Source: Streptomyces sp. SCSIO 30461 (GTDB lineage: Bacteria; Actinomycetota; Actinomycetes; Streptomycetales; Streptomycetaceae). Taken from it: a stretch of DNA of 64,000 bases. Position numbers and translations under genes: made by a program. Positions 18,614 to 26,213 of this stretch are shown here, one piece after another. The notes under the pieces are model-generated. The model saw only the letters and a list, made by a program, of their open reading frames with translations. It did not search any database and was not told the DNA's origin. Position 1 is the stretch's first letter. Every line of letters starts with the position of its first letter. Location: contig NZ_CP146101.1 in NCBI RefSeq assembly GCF_037023745.1, positions 6,712,001 to 6,776,000 of the forward strand. The letters run 5' to 3'.

Positions 18614-19792
18614 TTACGTCAGGACAGGCAGCGATTCGAGGCCGCGTACCAGTCGGGTCCGTCGCCAGTTCAGTTCGCTGGGCGGTTGAGCGAGCCGGAT
18701 TCCCGGGAACCTGGTGAGCACGGTTCTCAGTGCGATCTCCACCTCGGCCTTGGCCAGGGGCGCGCCGAGGCAGCGGTGGATGCCGTGGCCGAAGGCGAGG
18801 TGGGCAGCCGCGTCCCGGTCCAGGTCGAGGCGGTCCGGCGCTGGGAACCGCTTCGGATCTCGGTTGGCGGCCCCAAGTGCGACCAGGACGGGGACGCCGG
18901 CGGGGATATCGGTGCCGCCGAGCGTGATGGCTTTGGTGGTGAACCGGAAGGTGGCTGTGCTGACGGAGGAGTCGAAGCGGAGCAGTTCGTCCAGGGCTGC
19001 GGGGACCTGGACGGGGTTGTCCCGGAGGCGATCCAGTTCGGTCGGGTGCTGGAGTAGCGCCAGGGCGGCGTTGCCGAGGGCGTTGGTGGTGGTTTCGTGT
19101 CCGGCCACGAGCAGTAGTACGGCCAGGGAGAGTAGTTCCTCTTCGCTGAGGTGGTCGTTTCCGTCGCGAGCGGAGATGAGCCGGTCGAGCAGACAGGTGC
19201 CGGGGTTTTGGCGTTTGGCGGTGATGAGGCCGGTCATGTAGTCGGCCATCGCGTGCGAGGCCGTGTCGATGGCGTCGGGCTGTGCCGCTGCGAAGAGCTG
19301 CGCGGACCAGCGCTGGATGTCGGGTCGGTCGGCTTGGGGAATTCCGAGTAGCTCGCAGATCACGATGACCGGCAGGGGCACCGCCAGGTCGGCCACGAAG
19401 TCGGCTGGTTCGCCGGCGGGCCATTGGTCCAGCAGTTCGTCGGTGACCTGGGCGATGAACGGGCGCAGTTCCGCTACGGCCCCGGTGGTGAACGCCTTGG
19501 TGACCAGCTTGCGCAGTCGGGTGTGCTGGGGTGGGTCGCTGGCCAGCATGGTGTGGGCGAGGGCGGGGTGCAGGCGGCGCCGTGATCCCTTGCCCGCGAA
19601 GAAGGTGGCCGTGTCCTTGGAGAGGCGGGCGTCGCCCAGGGCTTCTCTTGCTTCGTGGTAGCCGGTGACCAGGTAGCTGGGGCGCCCCCCGGGGCTGGCG
19701 GGTAGGGGTTGTACCGGGCATGTGGACCGCATGGCCGCGTAGGTCGGATAGGGGTTGTGGAGGAAGCGGGGGTCTTGGGTCGGGTCGGTCAT
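18614..19792 (-). CDS. Cytochrome P450
   Basis: 392 aa, a normal size for a soluble bacterial P450. The I-helix oxygen-binding motif AGHETT (about 230), the K-helix E-x-x-R in LDELLRF (about 272) and the heme-ligand loop FGHGIHRCLG (Cys about 341) are all intact, as is the N-terminal NPYPTYAAMR. The ATG at 19792 lies 4 nt after the stop of the upstream membrane protein gene, so expression is coupled to it. It should hydroxylate or otherwise oxidise a small molecule with a separate ferredoxin; no redox partner or other biosynthetic enzyme is adjacent. Confidence 0.92.
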   Translation of the reverse strand: MTDPTQDPRFLHNPYPTYAAMRSTCPVQPLPASPGGRPSYLVTGYHEAREALGDARLSKDTATFFAGKGSRRRLHPALAHTMLASDPPQHTRLRKLVTKAFTTGAVAELRPFIAQVTDELLDQWPAGEPADFVADLAVPLPVIVICELLGIPQADRPDIQRWSAQLFAAAQPDAIDTASHAMADYMTGLITAKRQNPGTCLLDRLISARDGNDHLSEEELLSLAVLLLVAGHETTTNALGNAALALLQHPTELDRLRDNPVQVPAALDELLRFDSSVSTATFRFTTKAITLGGTDIPAGVPVLVALGAANRDPKRFPAPDRLDLDRDAAAHLAFGHGIHRCLGAPLAKAEVEIALRTVLTRFPGIRLAQPPSELNWRRTRLVRGLESLPVLT

Positions 19793-19796
19793 GTTC

Positions 19797-20975
19797 TCAG
19801 GCTCCAACGGGCTCCGGGCGGCCTTCGTCGGCGACACGCCCGGCATGGCCGGTGTAGGCGTGCGCCACGAGGAGGAGCCACTCCGTGTCTGTGCGCAGGT
19901 CCTTGTGCAAGGCGGCCTCCGCGGCTGGCGGGGCGACTTCGTCGGCGAACCGTCCGGCTTTCAGGTCGGCGAGCGCTGCCTTGACGACGGCCGCCTCGAC
20001 TGCCGCCGCGCCTCTCATCGTCCCTGTGTCGATGGCGTCCTGGGCCGCCTTCTGTACCTTGCGGGATCGGTGGGGCCGAAGGGTGAGGATGCCGTCGCTG
20101 ATCTCGATGACGCGCCGCTGGAGGAGGAAGTCGGAGTCGGTCGAAGCGTCCTCGGCGTCAGCGATCGAGAGGACGATGTTCGGCATCGCGGCTGACAGGT
20201 CCTTCCACAGGGGGCCGAGTGCTTCGAAGGACTGCGTCTCCCAGCGTCGGCGGCGGGCCTGGCTGATCGGGTAGGCCACGGCAGGCAAGGTCAGGCCGAG
20301 GCAGATCAGCAGGACGGCGAGTGCCGGCGCGGTCACGCTGAAGGCGCACCTGCCGACGAGCGAGGAGCACTGCGAGGTGCTGTCGACGAGGCCCAACTCC
20401 AAGCCCAGATCGACGAGCCTGGTCGTCTTGTAAGCGAGGTAGACCAGAGCGAAGACACAGCCCGCCGCTGCGATGCGAAGTCCTGTTCGGACGCTGGCTC
20501 GACGTGTCGACAACGACTGGCGTACGGCCTGCACCAGGAAGTCGACCACCGCGAAGCCGAGGTAGGTGACGTACAGGAGCAAGTAGAGCGCGTACACCTG
20601 CGCAGAGCGGTGGCCCATCTGCTCGTAAGCGAACAGGACGGTCATGCCGAAGACCGCCACGGCGAGGAGGACAAGGCGCACGCGGATGCGCCGCCGGGCC
20701 TCCGCGAGGTCGAGATTGAGCTGGAACGAGGCGGCGACGACCGCCATGGCAGCCACCAGCGAAGCGGAGTTGCTCAACAGCCGGGCGACGTGCGGCACGA
20801 GGCTTTCGACGGCGTCTTCGACCAGCGGCGCGTAGGAGGCGAAGGCCAGGGCGAAAGCCCCGAGGAGCGCGCCCATGGCCCACGTACCGGTGGGACGGGG
20901 GGTCCCTCGGCCGAATACCCAGTAGCCGGCCGCCGCGGCGAGCAGGATCGACATGCCGAGGAAAAGCATGTTCAT
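19797..20975 (-). CDS. MAB_1171c-family putative membrane transporter
   Basis: 392 aa, ATG overlapping the upstream peptidase stop (ATGA). The N-terminal 260 residues form about seven or eight membrane helices (start MNMLFLGMSILLAAAAGYWV). The C-terminal cytoplasmic domain contains RRWETQSFEALGPLWKDLSA and RRVIEISDGILTLRPH, the signature I associate with the MAB_1171c family of putative transporters common in Streptomyces next to small peptidase or XRE genes. Substrate and direction are unknown. Position in a three-gene overlapping operon suggests it works with the ImmA-like protein and the P450. Confidence 0.8.
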   Translation of the reverse strand: MNMLFLGMSILLAAAAGYWVFGRGTPRPTGTWAMGALLGAFALAFASYAPLVEDAVESLVPHVARLLSNSASLVAAMAVVAASFQLNLDLAEARRRIRVRLVLLAVAVFGMTVLFAYEQMGHRSAQVYALYLLLYVTYLGFAVVDFLVQAVRQSLSTRRASVRTGLRIAAAGCVFALVYLAYKTTRLVDLGLELGLVDSTSQCSSLVGRCAFSVTAPALAVLLICLGLTLPAVAYPISQARRRRWETQSFEALGPLWKDLSAAMPNIVLSIADAEDASTDSDFLLQRRVIEISDGILTLRPHRSRKVQKAAQDAIDTGTMRGAAAVEAAVVKAALADLKAGRFADEVAPPAAEAALHKDLRTDTEWLLLVAHAYTGHAGRVADEGRPEPVGA

Positions 20976-21514
20976 CGGCCGAACCGACCTCTCTTGAAGG
21001 GCTGGGCGAAGAGTGCGTCCCAGCTTTCCGGTCCCTTGCTGGGCCGGAGGGAAGGGGCTTCGCGGTCGCGATAGATGCGCCGACGGATTACCGACGCCAT
21101 CGTCTCCGCCTGCCGTTCGTCGGTTGTCGAGTAACTGGTACGCCCCGACATGCGCATCACCAGGGTGGGGTTCACTCCGAGAGCCCCCGCCGTCTTCGCG
21201 TCGACCTCCAGGCTTCCTGGATGATCGCAGTACACGTGACACAACTCGTGCGTGAGAATGTGTCGCTGGTGGTGCACGGACGTGCCCTCCTCATAGAAGA
21301 GAAGGTCTGCCACCGGGGTCTCCACCCTTATGCCGCACGGCGCGTCGACCGCGCCGAGTGTGGTCAGCGGTTTCAGGATGATCGGCTTGCCGCGCTGTTC
21401 GGCTATCGCCTCGCGCAATTCACGTGTGCTGAAACGGTACGGCAGGCGCAGCCGGTCAACCTGCTCCTCACACCATTTACGCAGTCGATTCTGGTCGTTT
21501 TCCGGCAAGGGCAT
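20972..21514 (-). CDS. ImmA/IrrE-like zinc metallopeptidase
   Basis: 180 aa from ATG 21514, chosen for its AAGGGGGAAACGC ribosome-binding site. The zinc-binding motif H-E-L-C-H is in HILTHELCHVYCDHPG (about 102-117). ImmA/IrrE family peptidases cleave or antagonise XRE-type repressors, and the divergent gene at 21851 encodes such a regulator, so a repressor-peptidase switch controlling the downstream membrane protein and P450 is a reasonable hypothesis. This class of protein is also often annotated as a toxin component in Streptomyces. Confidence 0.75.
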   Translation of the reverse strand: MPLPENDQNRLRKWCEEQVDRLRLPYRFSTRELREAIAEQRGKPIILKPLTTLGAVDAPCGIRVETPVADLLFYEEGTSVHHQRHILTHELCHVYCDHPGSLEVDAKTAGALGVNPTLVMRMSGRTSYSTTDERQAETMASVIRRRIYRDREAPSLRPSKGPESWDALFAQPFKRGRFGR

Positions 21515-21850
21515 GCGTTTCCCCCTTGGCTTGGCTGTGCGCCAACTTTCTGGTGGGCGGGAGGATGCCAAGAGGAAGGCGGAACTCGCACTTCCCGGAA
21601 GTCGCACTTCCGATTACCGAAGGTGAGCTGAGGTTGGCGTCGCCGCCACGAGGTTGACGAGCCTTTCGATCTTGACTTGTACGGCGAAACGCCAGACATC
21701 CGGACTTACATGTCACCCCGTCAGGTTGATTGAATGATCGACCATCCGTTATGTCTGACTACGCTGAATGACTGATCCCTGATTTCGCGATGGCGATTCG
21801 GGGCGCTCTGTGGCCCATGTCACCCCATGGGTGGGCTCTAATCTCGGGTC
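21515..21850. promoter_or_regulatory. Divergent promoter region with a repeated CATGTCACCCC motif and a likely leaderless start
   Basis: 336 bases between the ImmA-type operon and the XRE gene, AT-richer around 21720-21790. The 11-mer CATGTCACCCC occurs twice in direct orientation (21709-21719 and 21816-21826), the second inside a partial palindrome CCCATG-TCAC-CCCATGGG. A -10-like TAATCT at 21839-21844 lies only 6 nt before the ATG at 21851, which fits leaderless transcription of the regulator. The repeated motif is the natural operator candidate. Confidence 0.45.
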
Positions 21851-22696
21851 ATGGACTCTCGGGGCGGGCCGATCGAGGGCGAAGGCCCGGAGGGGGAGTC
21901 CCTGCCCGCGCTGCTGCGTTCGTGGCGGGGGCGCATCAACCCCCGAAAGATCCCGCGCCTGGCTGCCCCAGGGCGGCGAAGCAAGGGCCTGACGCAGGAT
22001 GACGTAGCTCGCCTGGCGGGCGTGAGCGCCCGTTGGTACGGAGCGCTGGAACGCAATATCAAGGCCGAGTACTCGGCCGACTTCCTCGACCGGATCTCCT
22101 CCGCGCTTCAACTGAGCCCGGCGGAGCGCCGTACTCTGTACCTGAAGGCGGTCGGCCGTCCGCCGGCCCTTGCCGTGACACCGGAAGCGGACGCGGTAGC
22201 GGAGGTGGACGAGGCGCTGCTCCAGCAGTTCCTGGACAACCAGACCCCTGCGCCCGCCTTCGCGACAGACCTCGCATGGAACGTGATCAGCTACAACCAG
22301 CCGGTACTGGACTGGTTCCCCTGGGCCGCCCACCAGGCCAATCAGATGAGATGGACATTCCTGGCCCCGGAGGCCCGTGAGCAACTCGTGGCCTGGGAAC
22401 AGGATTGGGCGCGCCCCTTCCTGGGGCAGATCCGCTACGCACGGGCCCACCACCCGAAAGACGAGGCGCTGTTGCGGTTGGAGCGGGACATCCTCGCGGG
22501 ATCACCGGACGCCCGGGAGATGTGGGATCGCCGCGAGGTGATCGAGCACTCCCACGGCGCCCTGCGCCGACTCAGACTCCCCTACCACCAGGGACGCGAG
22601 GTGGCCGTACGCATCGTCGACCTACGACCGATGCGCAGCGACCTCCTGCGCGTAGCCGTACTGATGGAAGACCACCAAAGGGCCGACGGCGCCTGA
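21851..22696 (+). CDS. XRE-type regulator with MmyB-like ligand-binding domain
   Basis: 281 aa. An N-terminal helix-turn-helix (LTQDDVARLAGVSARWYGAL, about 49-68) is followed by the C-terminal domain of the MmyB type with its hallmark WNVISYNQPVLDWFP, then FLDNQTPAPAFATD upstream and EDHQRADGA at the end. Such proteins are thought to bind small hydrophobic ligands. It is transcribed divergently from the ImmA-like/MAB_1171c/P450 operon and convergently with the EspR-like gene. It is the probable local repressor and the candidate substrate of the ImmA-like peptidase. Confidence 0.85.
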   Translation: MDSRGGPIEGEGPEGESLPALLRSWRGRINPRKIPRLAAPGRRSKGLTQDDVARLAGVSARWYGALERNIKAEYSADFLDRISSALQLSPAERRTLYLKAVGRPPALAVTPEADAVAEVDEALLQQFLDNQTPAPAFATDLAWNVISYNQPVLDWFPWAAHQANQMRWTFLAPEAREQLVAWEQDWARPFLGQIRYARAHHPKDEALLRLERDILAGSPDAREMWDRREVIEHSHGALRRLRLPYHQGREVAVRIVDLRPMRSDLLRVAVLMEDHQRADGA

Positions 22697-22701
22697 CCGA
22701 G

Positions 22702-22727
22702 GCGCGGCGCCGACAGGCGCCGGCGCC
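22702..22727. terminator. Hairpin between convergent regulators
   Basis: GCGCGGCGCC-GACA-GGCGCC-G-GCGC forms a strong stem with one bulge in the 35-base gap between the convergent stops. Probably a bidirectional terminator. Confidence 0.5.
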
Positions 22728-22731
22728 GGCC

Positions 22732-23166
22732 TCACTCGTCGTCGAGCAGGTCCGAGTCCTCCGGCTCCGGCATCCCCTCAAGCCGACGGGCCTGGTCGAT
22801 CACGGCGGTCAACATGTCCAGGCTCGACGAGCTGAGCCCATTGGCGCGCAGGGCGACCCGGCGCACACTCTGGTCGCGCATGGCGGCGACGACGCGGATT
22901 TCGGCACGCTGTCGCTCGGACTCCTCCTCATCGAAGAAGTAACCCGGGCTCACCCCGAAGAACCCGGCCAGCGCCCGGATCGTCTGCATCTTCGGGTTCG
23001 TGTTGATCCCGGTGCGGAGCTGCTGGATAGCGCTCGCGGAGATGGCCACGCCCGAGGTGTCACGGATGCCCTGCGAGACCTCCGCGTACGTGTACGGGCC
23101 GCGACCCTTCGGGCGCACCTCCCGGAACAGATAGTCGAGCAGCTCCGCGAAGCTCTTCTCAGTCAT
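22732..23166 (-). CDS. EspR-like helix-turn-helix regulator
   Basis: 144 aa. The order FAELLDYLFREV, GRGPYTYAEVS, IQQLRTGINTNPKMQTIRAL, FFGVSPGYFFDEEES, MRDQSVRRVALRANGL closely parallels the architecture of mycobacterial EspR: HTH followed by a dimerisation helix after an MRDxxVRRIAxRAxGL-like segment. EspR controls ESX-1 genes in Mycobacterium tuberculosis. Here the gene lies about 6 kb from the type VII operon, so a role there is tempting but not shown. A -10-like TAGGAT lies about 30 bases upstream of the ATG. Confidence 0.75.
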   Translation of the reverse strand: MTEKSFAELLDYLFREVRPKGRGPYTYAEVSQGIRDTSGVAISASAIQQLRTGINTNPKMQTIRALAGFFGVSPGYFFDEEESERQRAEIRVVAAMRDQSVRRVALRANGLSSSSLDMLTAVIDQARRLEGMPEPEDSDLLDDE

Positions 23167-23755
23167 CCCCTGCCCTTCGCCATAGCCCCCATCCTATCCA
23201 CTCCAGTGGTGATCACACCCACTCTCACTCCACACATCAACATCACAGTTGACGACCGGGCGCCACTGCGATGTAACTTAACCACCAAGTTCGTCCAGTG
23301 CAGTGTTTCGCGCCTGCTCGGGACGCACGCGAAGAGAGTGGACCCACAGGCACAGGAGCGAAGGGCGACGCGCCAGGACACCCGAGAGCGGCAAACCCCG
23401 GACGGATCCACGGCGCGAGCCGAAACTCCCGGGCGATCACAAATGAAGTATCTTTCGCGACTCTCTGCAACCTCTGCAGAGTTTATGAACCAAGTCTGGA
23501 TCTTGACACGGGTCCATGCGTATGTTCGTCGTCCCCGGGCAACCCGCCCGTCACGACGCACCTGAGGAGTCCACCAAGCACGGACTGCACCGAGTAGGTA
23601 CCTGATACAGCGACGGCGCCCGAGAGCGGTAACTCTCAGACGCCGAACGCGAAAGCGGCATACCCGCCCCGGCAAGGGCGGAGATTGCCCACCATCACCA
23701 CGCTGATCCCTTCCACGGGGCATCTCAGCGCGGCAACACCAAAGGAGATTGTCGC
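23167..23755. promoter_or_regulatory. Long intergenic region upstream of the replication-type module
   Basis: About 590 bases without a supportable gene. A lower-GC island at about 23440-23545 includes CTCTGCAACCTCTGCAGAG and a TTGACA (about 23500), suitable for promoters. CCCGAGAGCGG occurs twice (23381 and 23619). Close to the module the RNA could fold: GAGAG-CGGTAA-CTCTC (about 23621-23636) and CCGCCC-CGGCAA-GGGCGG (about 23665-23682). Such structures upstream of a leader peptide may control its translation. Confidence 0.4.
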
Positions 23756-23833
23756 ATGCAGTCTGCCCTGCGCCAAAGGCCCACATCGGCCCGCGCGGCA
23801 GCAACCCACCGCTCGGTCGGCGGTGCCCGATGA
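23756..23833 (+). CDS. 25-residue leader peptide coupled to the replication-type gene
   Basis: An ATG at 23756 preceded by AAAGGAG with 8-nt spacing opens a 25-codon frame (MQSALRQRPTSAR...) whose TGA overlaps the ATG of the next gene (ATGA at 23830). The downstream gene has no ribosome-binding site of its own (GGTGCCCG before ATG), so its translation probably depends on this leader. Leader-peptide coupling is a known way to control plasmid Rep synthesis. Confidence 0.55.
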   Translation: MQSALRQRPTSARAAATHRSVGGAR

Positions 23834-24744
23834 GCAGAGACGCCCGCGAATGGGTGTGGGAAGACAGCCGCAGCCGGGGAACCGCCCGCCTGATCCTGCT
23901 GTCGATCGCCGACCGGGTGGCCGACGACCAGTGCGTGGCCTGGGCTTCCCTCGCCAGCCTGATGGAGCGGACGAACGCGTCCCGCAACGCGGTCCGCAGG
24001 GCCCTGGCCGCCCTCGCCGACAGTGGTGAACTCGAGCTGCTCGACAGGTACGAGGGCCCGCACCGCAGTTCGGTCTACCGGCTGCCGCTGACCGCCGCGT
24101 ACCTGGCCAAGCTCGCAGCCGCCCGCGAGGAGGACCCGGACGTCGACAGCGTCGATCCGGCAACGGCATCCGACCCGGTGCCCGAGCTCGATGAGGGCAG
24201 GCTCCGGCGGTACGGGATCCGCCCCAAGAAGGGGGCGGATTCCGACCCCTCCCGCCCGAATGTGACCGGGGCTGATTCCGACCCCTCGCGTCAGAATCGG
24301 ACCCCTCGACGGGTCCGATTCCGCACCCCCGAGGGGGCTGTTTCCGACCCCCAGAACCAGAGTGAACCGAAGGTGAACCGGAGGTACAGCAGCAGTAGGG
24401 CTGCTGCCGTCACCTCGGCCAGCGAGTGGCAGCCCGACCCAGCCACCCATGCCTGGACCCAACGCGAGGGGCATCTCGCTCGCCTCGGCGAGGACGGCCT
24501 CGCCGCCGCCGACGCCAAGTGGCGTGCCCACCGGGCCGACTTCAAACCCCGATCAGCCGACGCGTGGGCCGCCGACTGGCGGTCCTGGGTCGCCCGCGAA
24601 CACGCCCCGAGCCGCCCCAAGCTCTACGCCCTCCCCGGCAGCAACGACCACAGTGGCGCCAGTGGGCCTGGCCGGATGACCCGGGCTGAGGCCCACACAG
24701 CCGCCCTGCTCGCCGCCCTCGAAGAGCCGACCGGAACGGAGTAG
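23830..24744 (+). CDS. Winged-helix protein, probable replication initiator of a mobile element
   Basis: 304 aa. The N-terminal 110 residues form a winged helix (REWVWEDSRSRGTARLILLS ... ASLMERTNASRNAVRRALAA), as in many actinobacterial plasmid and phage replication proteins. The middle is a low-complexity region in which ADSDPSRPN and ADSDPSRQN are repeated. The C-terminus has a Trp-rich helical segment (DAWAADWRSWVAREH). It heads a series of plasmid-type genes (zinc finger, WhiB, DUF2637, MobC, relaxase). A replication role is inferred from context and domain; no catalytic nuclease or helicase motif is seen. Confidence 0.6.
   Translation: MSRDAREWVWEDSRSRGTARLILLSIADRVADDQCVAWASLASLMERTNASRNAVRRALAALADSGELELLDRYEGPHRSSVYRLPLTAAYLAKLAAAREEDPDVDSVDPATASDPVPELDEGRLRRYGIRPKKGADSDPSRPNVTGADSDPSRQNRTPRRVRFRTPEGAVSDPQNQSEPKVNRRYSSSRAAAVTSASEWQPDPATHAWTQREGHLARLGEDGLAAADAKWRAHRADFKPRSADAWAADWRSWVAREHAPSRPKLYALPGSNDHSGASGPGRMTRAEAHTAALLAALEEPTGTE
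24238..24321 (+). repeat. Iteron-like direct and inverted repeats inside the replication-type gene
   Basis: GATTCCGACCCCTC occurs twice, 36 nt apart (24238-24251, 24274-24287), followed by a perfect 11-bp inverted repeat GAATCGGACCC / GGGTCCGATTC with a 6-nt loop (24294-24304 / 24311-24321). All share a (G)GTCCGATTC-like core. Several plasmid origins lie within rep genes, so this is an origin or autoregulation candidate. Confidence 0.5.
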
Positions 24745-24751
24745 CCACGCC

Positions 24752-25447
24752 ATGGACCGTCGTGAAACCGCAGCCCTGCTGGCCTACATCGGCCGACTCG
24801 ACCCCCGCGCCATCCGCACCGACCAAGGCGAAGCCGCCGACCAGCTCGCCCAGTGGCACGAGCTCCTCGGCGACGTGCCCCTGAGCACGCCGCACGGCTG
24901 GGACGCCCGCATCGCCGCCCGCCAGCACATCCGCACCTCGCCCTACCCGATCCTGCCCGCGGACATCGGCCGCCCCTGGGAGGGCTACCGGCGCGACCGC
25001 ATCAACCGGCACACCGACCCCACCCCCGCCGTCGACCCGGACGACCAGGCCGCCTGGCAGGCCGAGCTGGTACGCGCCCGGCACGCGGTCGCCACCGGCA
25101 CAGCCGAGCCCGCCTCCCACCGGCAACTCGGCAGCGGCCGACCCGACCCGGAGCTTGAGGCGCGGCTGAAGGCGATCGGGTCCTGCATCCCCCCAGCCGT
25201 CCGTACCGAGCTCGCCCCGTACCGGCCGATCCGTGCGGCACGCGAAGCGGCCGTCGCCCAAGGGCGGCCCGACCCGCTCGGCGTCCGCTGCCCGTGGTGC
25301 CTGGCACAGGCCGGAGAGCCCTGCTGCCGCCGTCGCATCGGCCTCGACGGCGCTGCCAGCGGACACGCCCCGCGTGCCACCCCGCACCCCACACGGCTCG
25401 ACCTCGCCGCCGCCCGGCACCACGGGCCACAGCCCGCCATGGCCTGA
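24752..25447 (+). CDS. Zinc-finger protein of the mobile module
   Basis: 231 aa starting 8 nt after the replication-type gene. The N-terminal two thirds are helical (ETAALLAYIGRLDPRAIRTD, QHIRTSPYPILPADIGRPW). The C-terminus carries a small zinc-binding motif CPWCLAQAGEPC near residue 179, followed by a His and HPTRLDLAAARHH, as in small actinophage/plasmid zinc-finger proteins. Gene order (second after a helix-turn-helix initiator) suggests a replication accessory or helicase-loader-like role, but no P-loop is present. Confidence 0.6.
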   Translation: MDRRETAALLAYIGRLDPRAIRTDQGEAADQLAQWHELLGDVPLSTPHGWDARIAARQHIRTSPYPILPADIGRPWEGYRRDRINRHTDPTPAVDPDDQAAWQAELVRARHAVATGTAEPASHRQLGSGRPDPELEARLKAIGSCIPPAVRTELAPYRPIRAAREAAVAQGRPDPLGVRCPWCLAQAGEPCCRRRIGLDGAASGHAPRATPHPTRLDLAAARHHGPQPAMA

Positions 25448-25568
25448 CCCGCGCCCCTCCCCACCCGGCCACGAGCGCAACACGCCGTAGCCGCACCCAC
25501 CCCTGCCGCTCCCCCACCCGCCGGGCCAACCTGCCCGGCCGATGCGGCAGCACCACGGAGAACCATCC

Positions 25569-26213
25569 ATGCGCAACATCACCACCCACAGCGCGCCGGT
25601 CAGCGGCCTGCGCGGCATCGCGGACACCTACTGGCAGGCCCGCGGGGCGTGCCACTGGCTGTACCCCGAGGACGCCGACGAGTTGTTCTTCGCCTCCGGC
25701 CGGGACCGCGAGGCCATCGCCGAGGCGAAGGCCCTGTGCGCCACCTGCCCGGTCCGCGACGAATGCCTCGACTTCGCCGTGGAGAACGGCCTCAAGGAGG
25801 GCGTCTGGGGCGGATGCACCCCGGCCGAGCGCGAACCCCGCCGCGACGAGATCGCCAAAGATTGCGATGACCGCCGCGTTGTCGCGGTCATCGAGCACCG
25901 GCGGGAGGTGCACCTCAACGCCAAGGAGCGGGGCGCCGTCATCGACCGTGCCTACGCCCGAGGCTGGCGTGCCGACCGGCTCGCGGTGGCCCTGCGCGTC
26001 GGTCAGGAACGTGCTCGCGACCTGCTCACCGAGGCCGCCCACAAGCTTGCCGACCGGGGCCAGGCTGTTCAGGTGCCCCAGGCGCCGAAGCAGCGCAAGC
26101 GCCGCAGGCCCACCACGAGCAAGCCCGCGACCAGCCCCGCCGCCCGCCACCGGCAGGCAACCGTGCCGGTGAAGACCATGTCCGCGAACACCCCTCTCGG
26201 AAAGGCCGTATGA
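25569..26213 (+). CDS. WhiB-family iron-sulfur regulator
   Basis: 214 aa, ATG with GGAG upstream. The four conserved cysteines of the [4Fe-4S] domain are visible: one in RGACHWLYP, then CATC plus C in LCATCPVRDECLDFAVENG, followed by the family G-V-W-G-G turn (KEGVWGGCTPAE). A C-terminal basic tail (KQRKRRRPTTSK) is long for a Wbl protein. WhiB-like genes on actinobacterial plasmids and phages modulate host sigma-factor output. Its stop overlaps the DUF2637 start (ATGA). Confidence 0.9.
   Translation: MRNITTHSAPVSGLRGIADTYWQARGACHWLYPEDADELFFASGRDREAIAEAKALCATCPVRDECLDFAVENGLKEGVWGGCTPAEREPRRDEIAKDCDDRRVVAVIEHRREVHLNAKERGAVIDRAYARGWRADRLAVALRVGQERARDLLTEAAHKLADRGQAVQVPQAPKQRKRRRPTTSKPATSPAARHRQATVPVKTMSANTPLGKAV

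Noticed and set aside
23600..23756. Known riboswitch class upstream of the replication leader
   Set aside because: Hairpins are present but no consensus of a riboswitch class could be matched with confidence.
23163..23987. Minus-strand 274-residue frame upstream of the EspR-like gene
   Set aside because: Overlaps the start region of the EspR-like gene and the leader/replication gene, with no domain sense.
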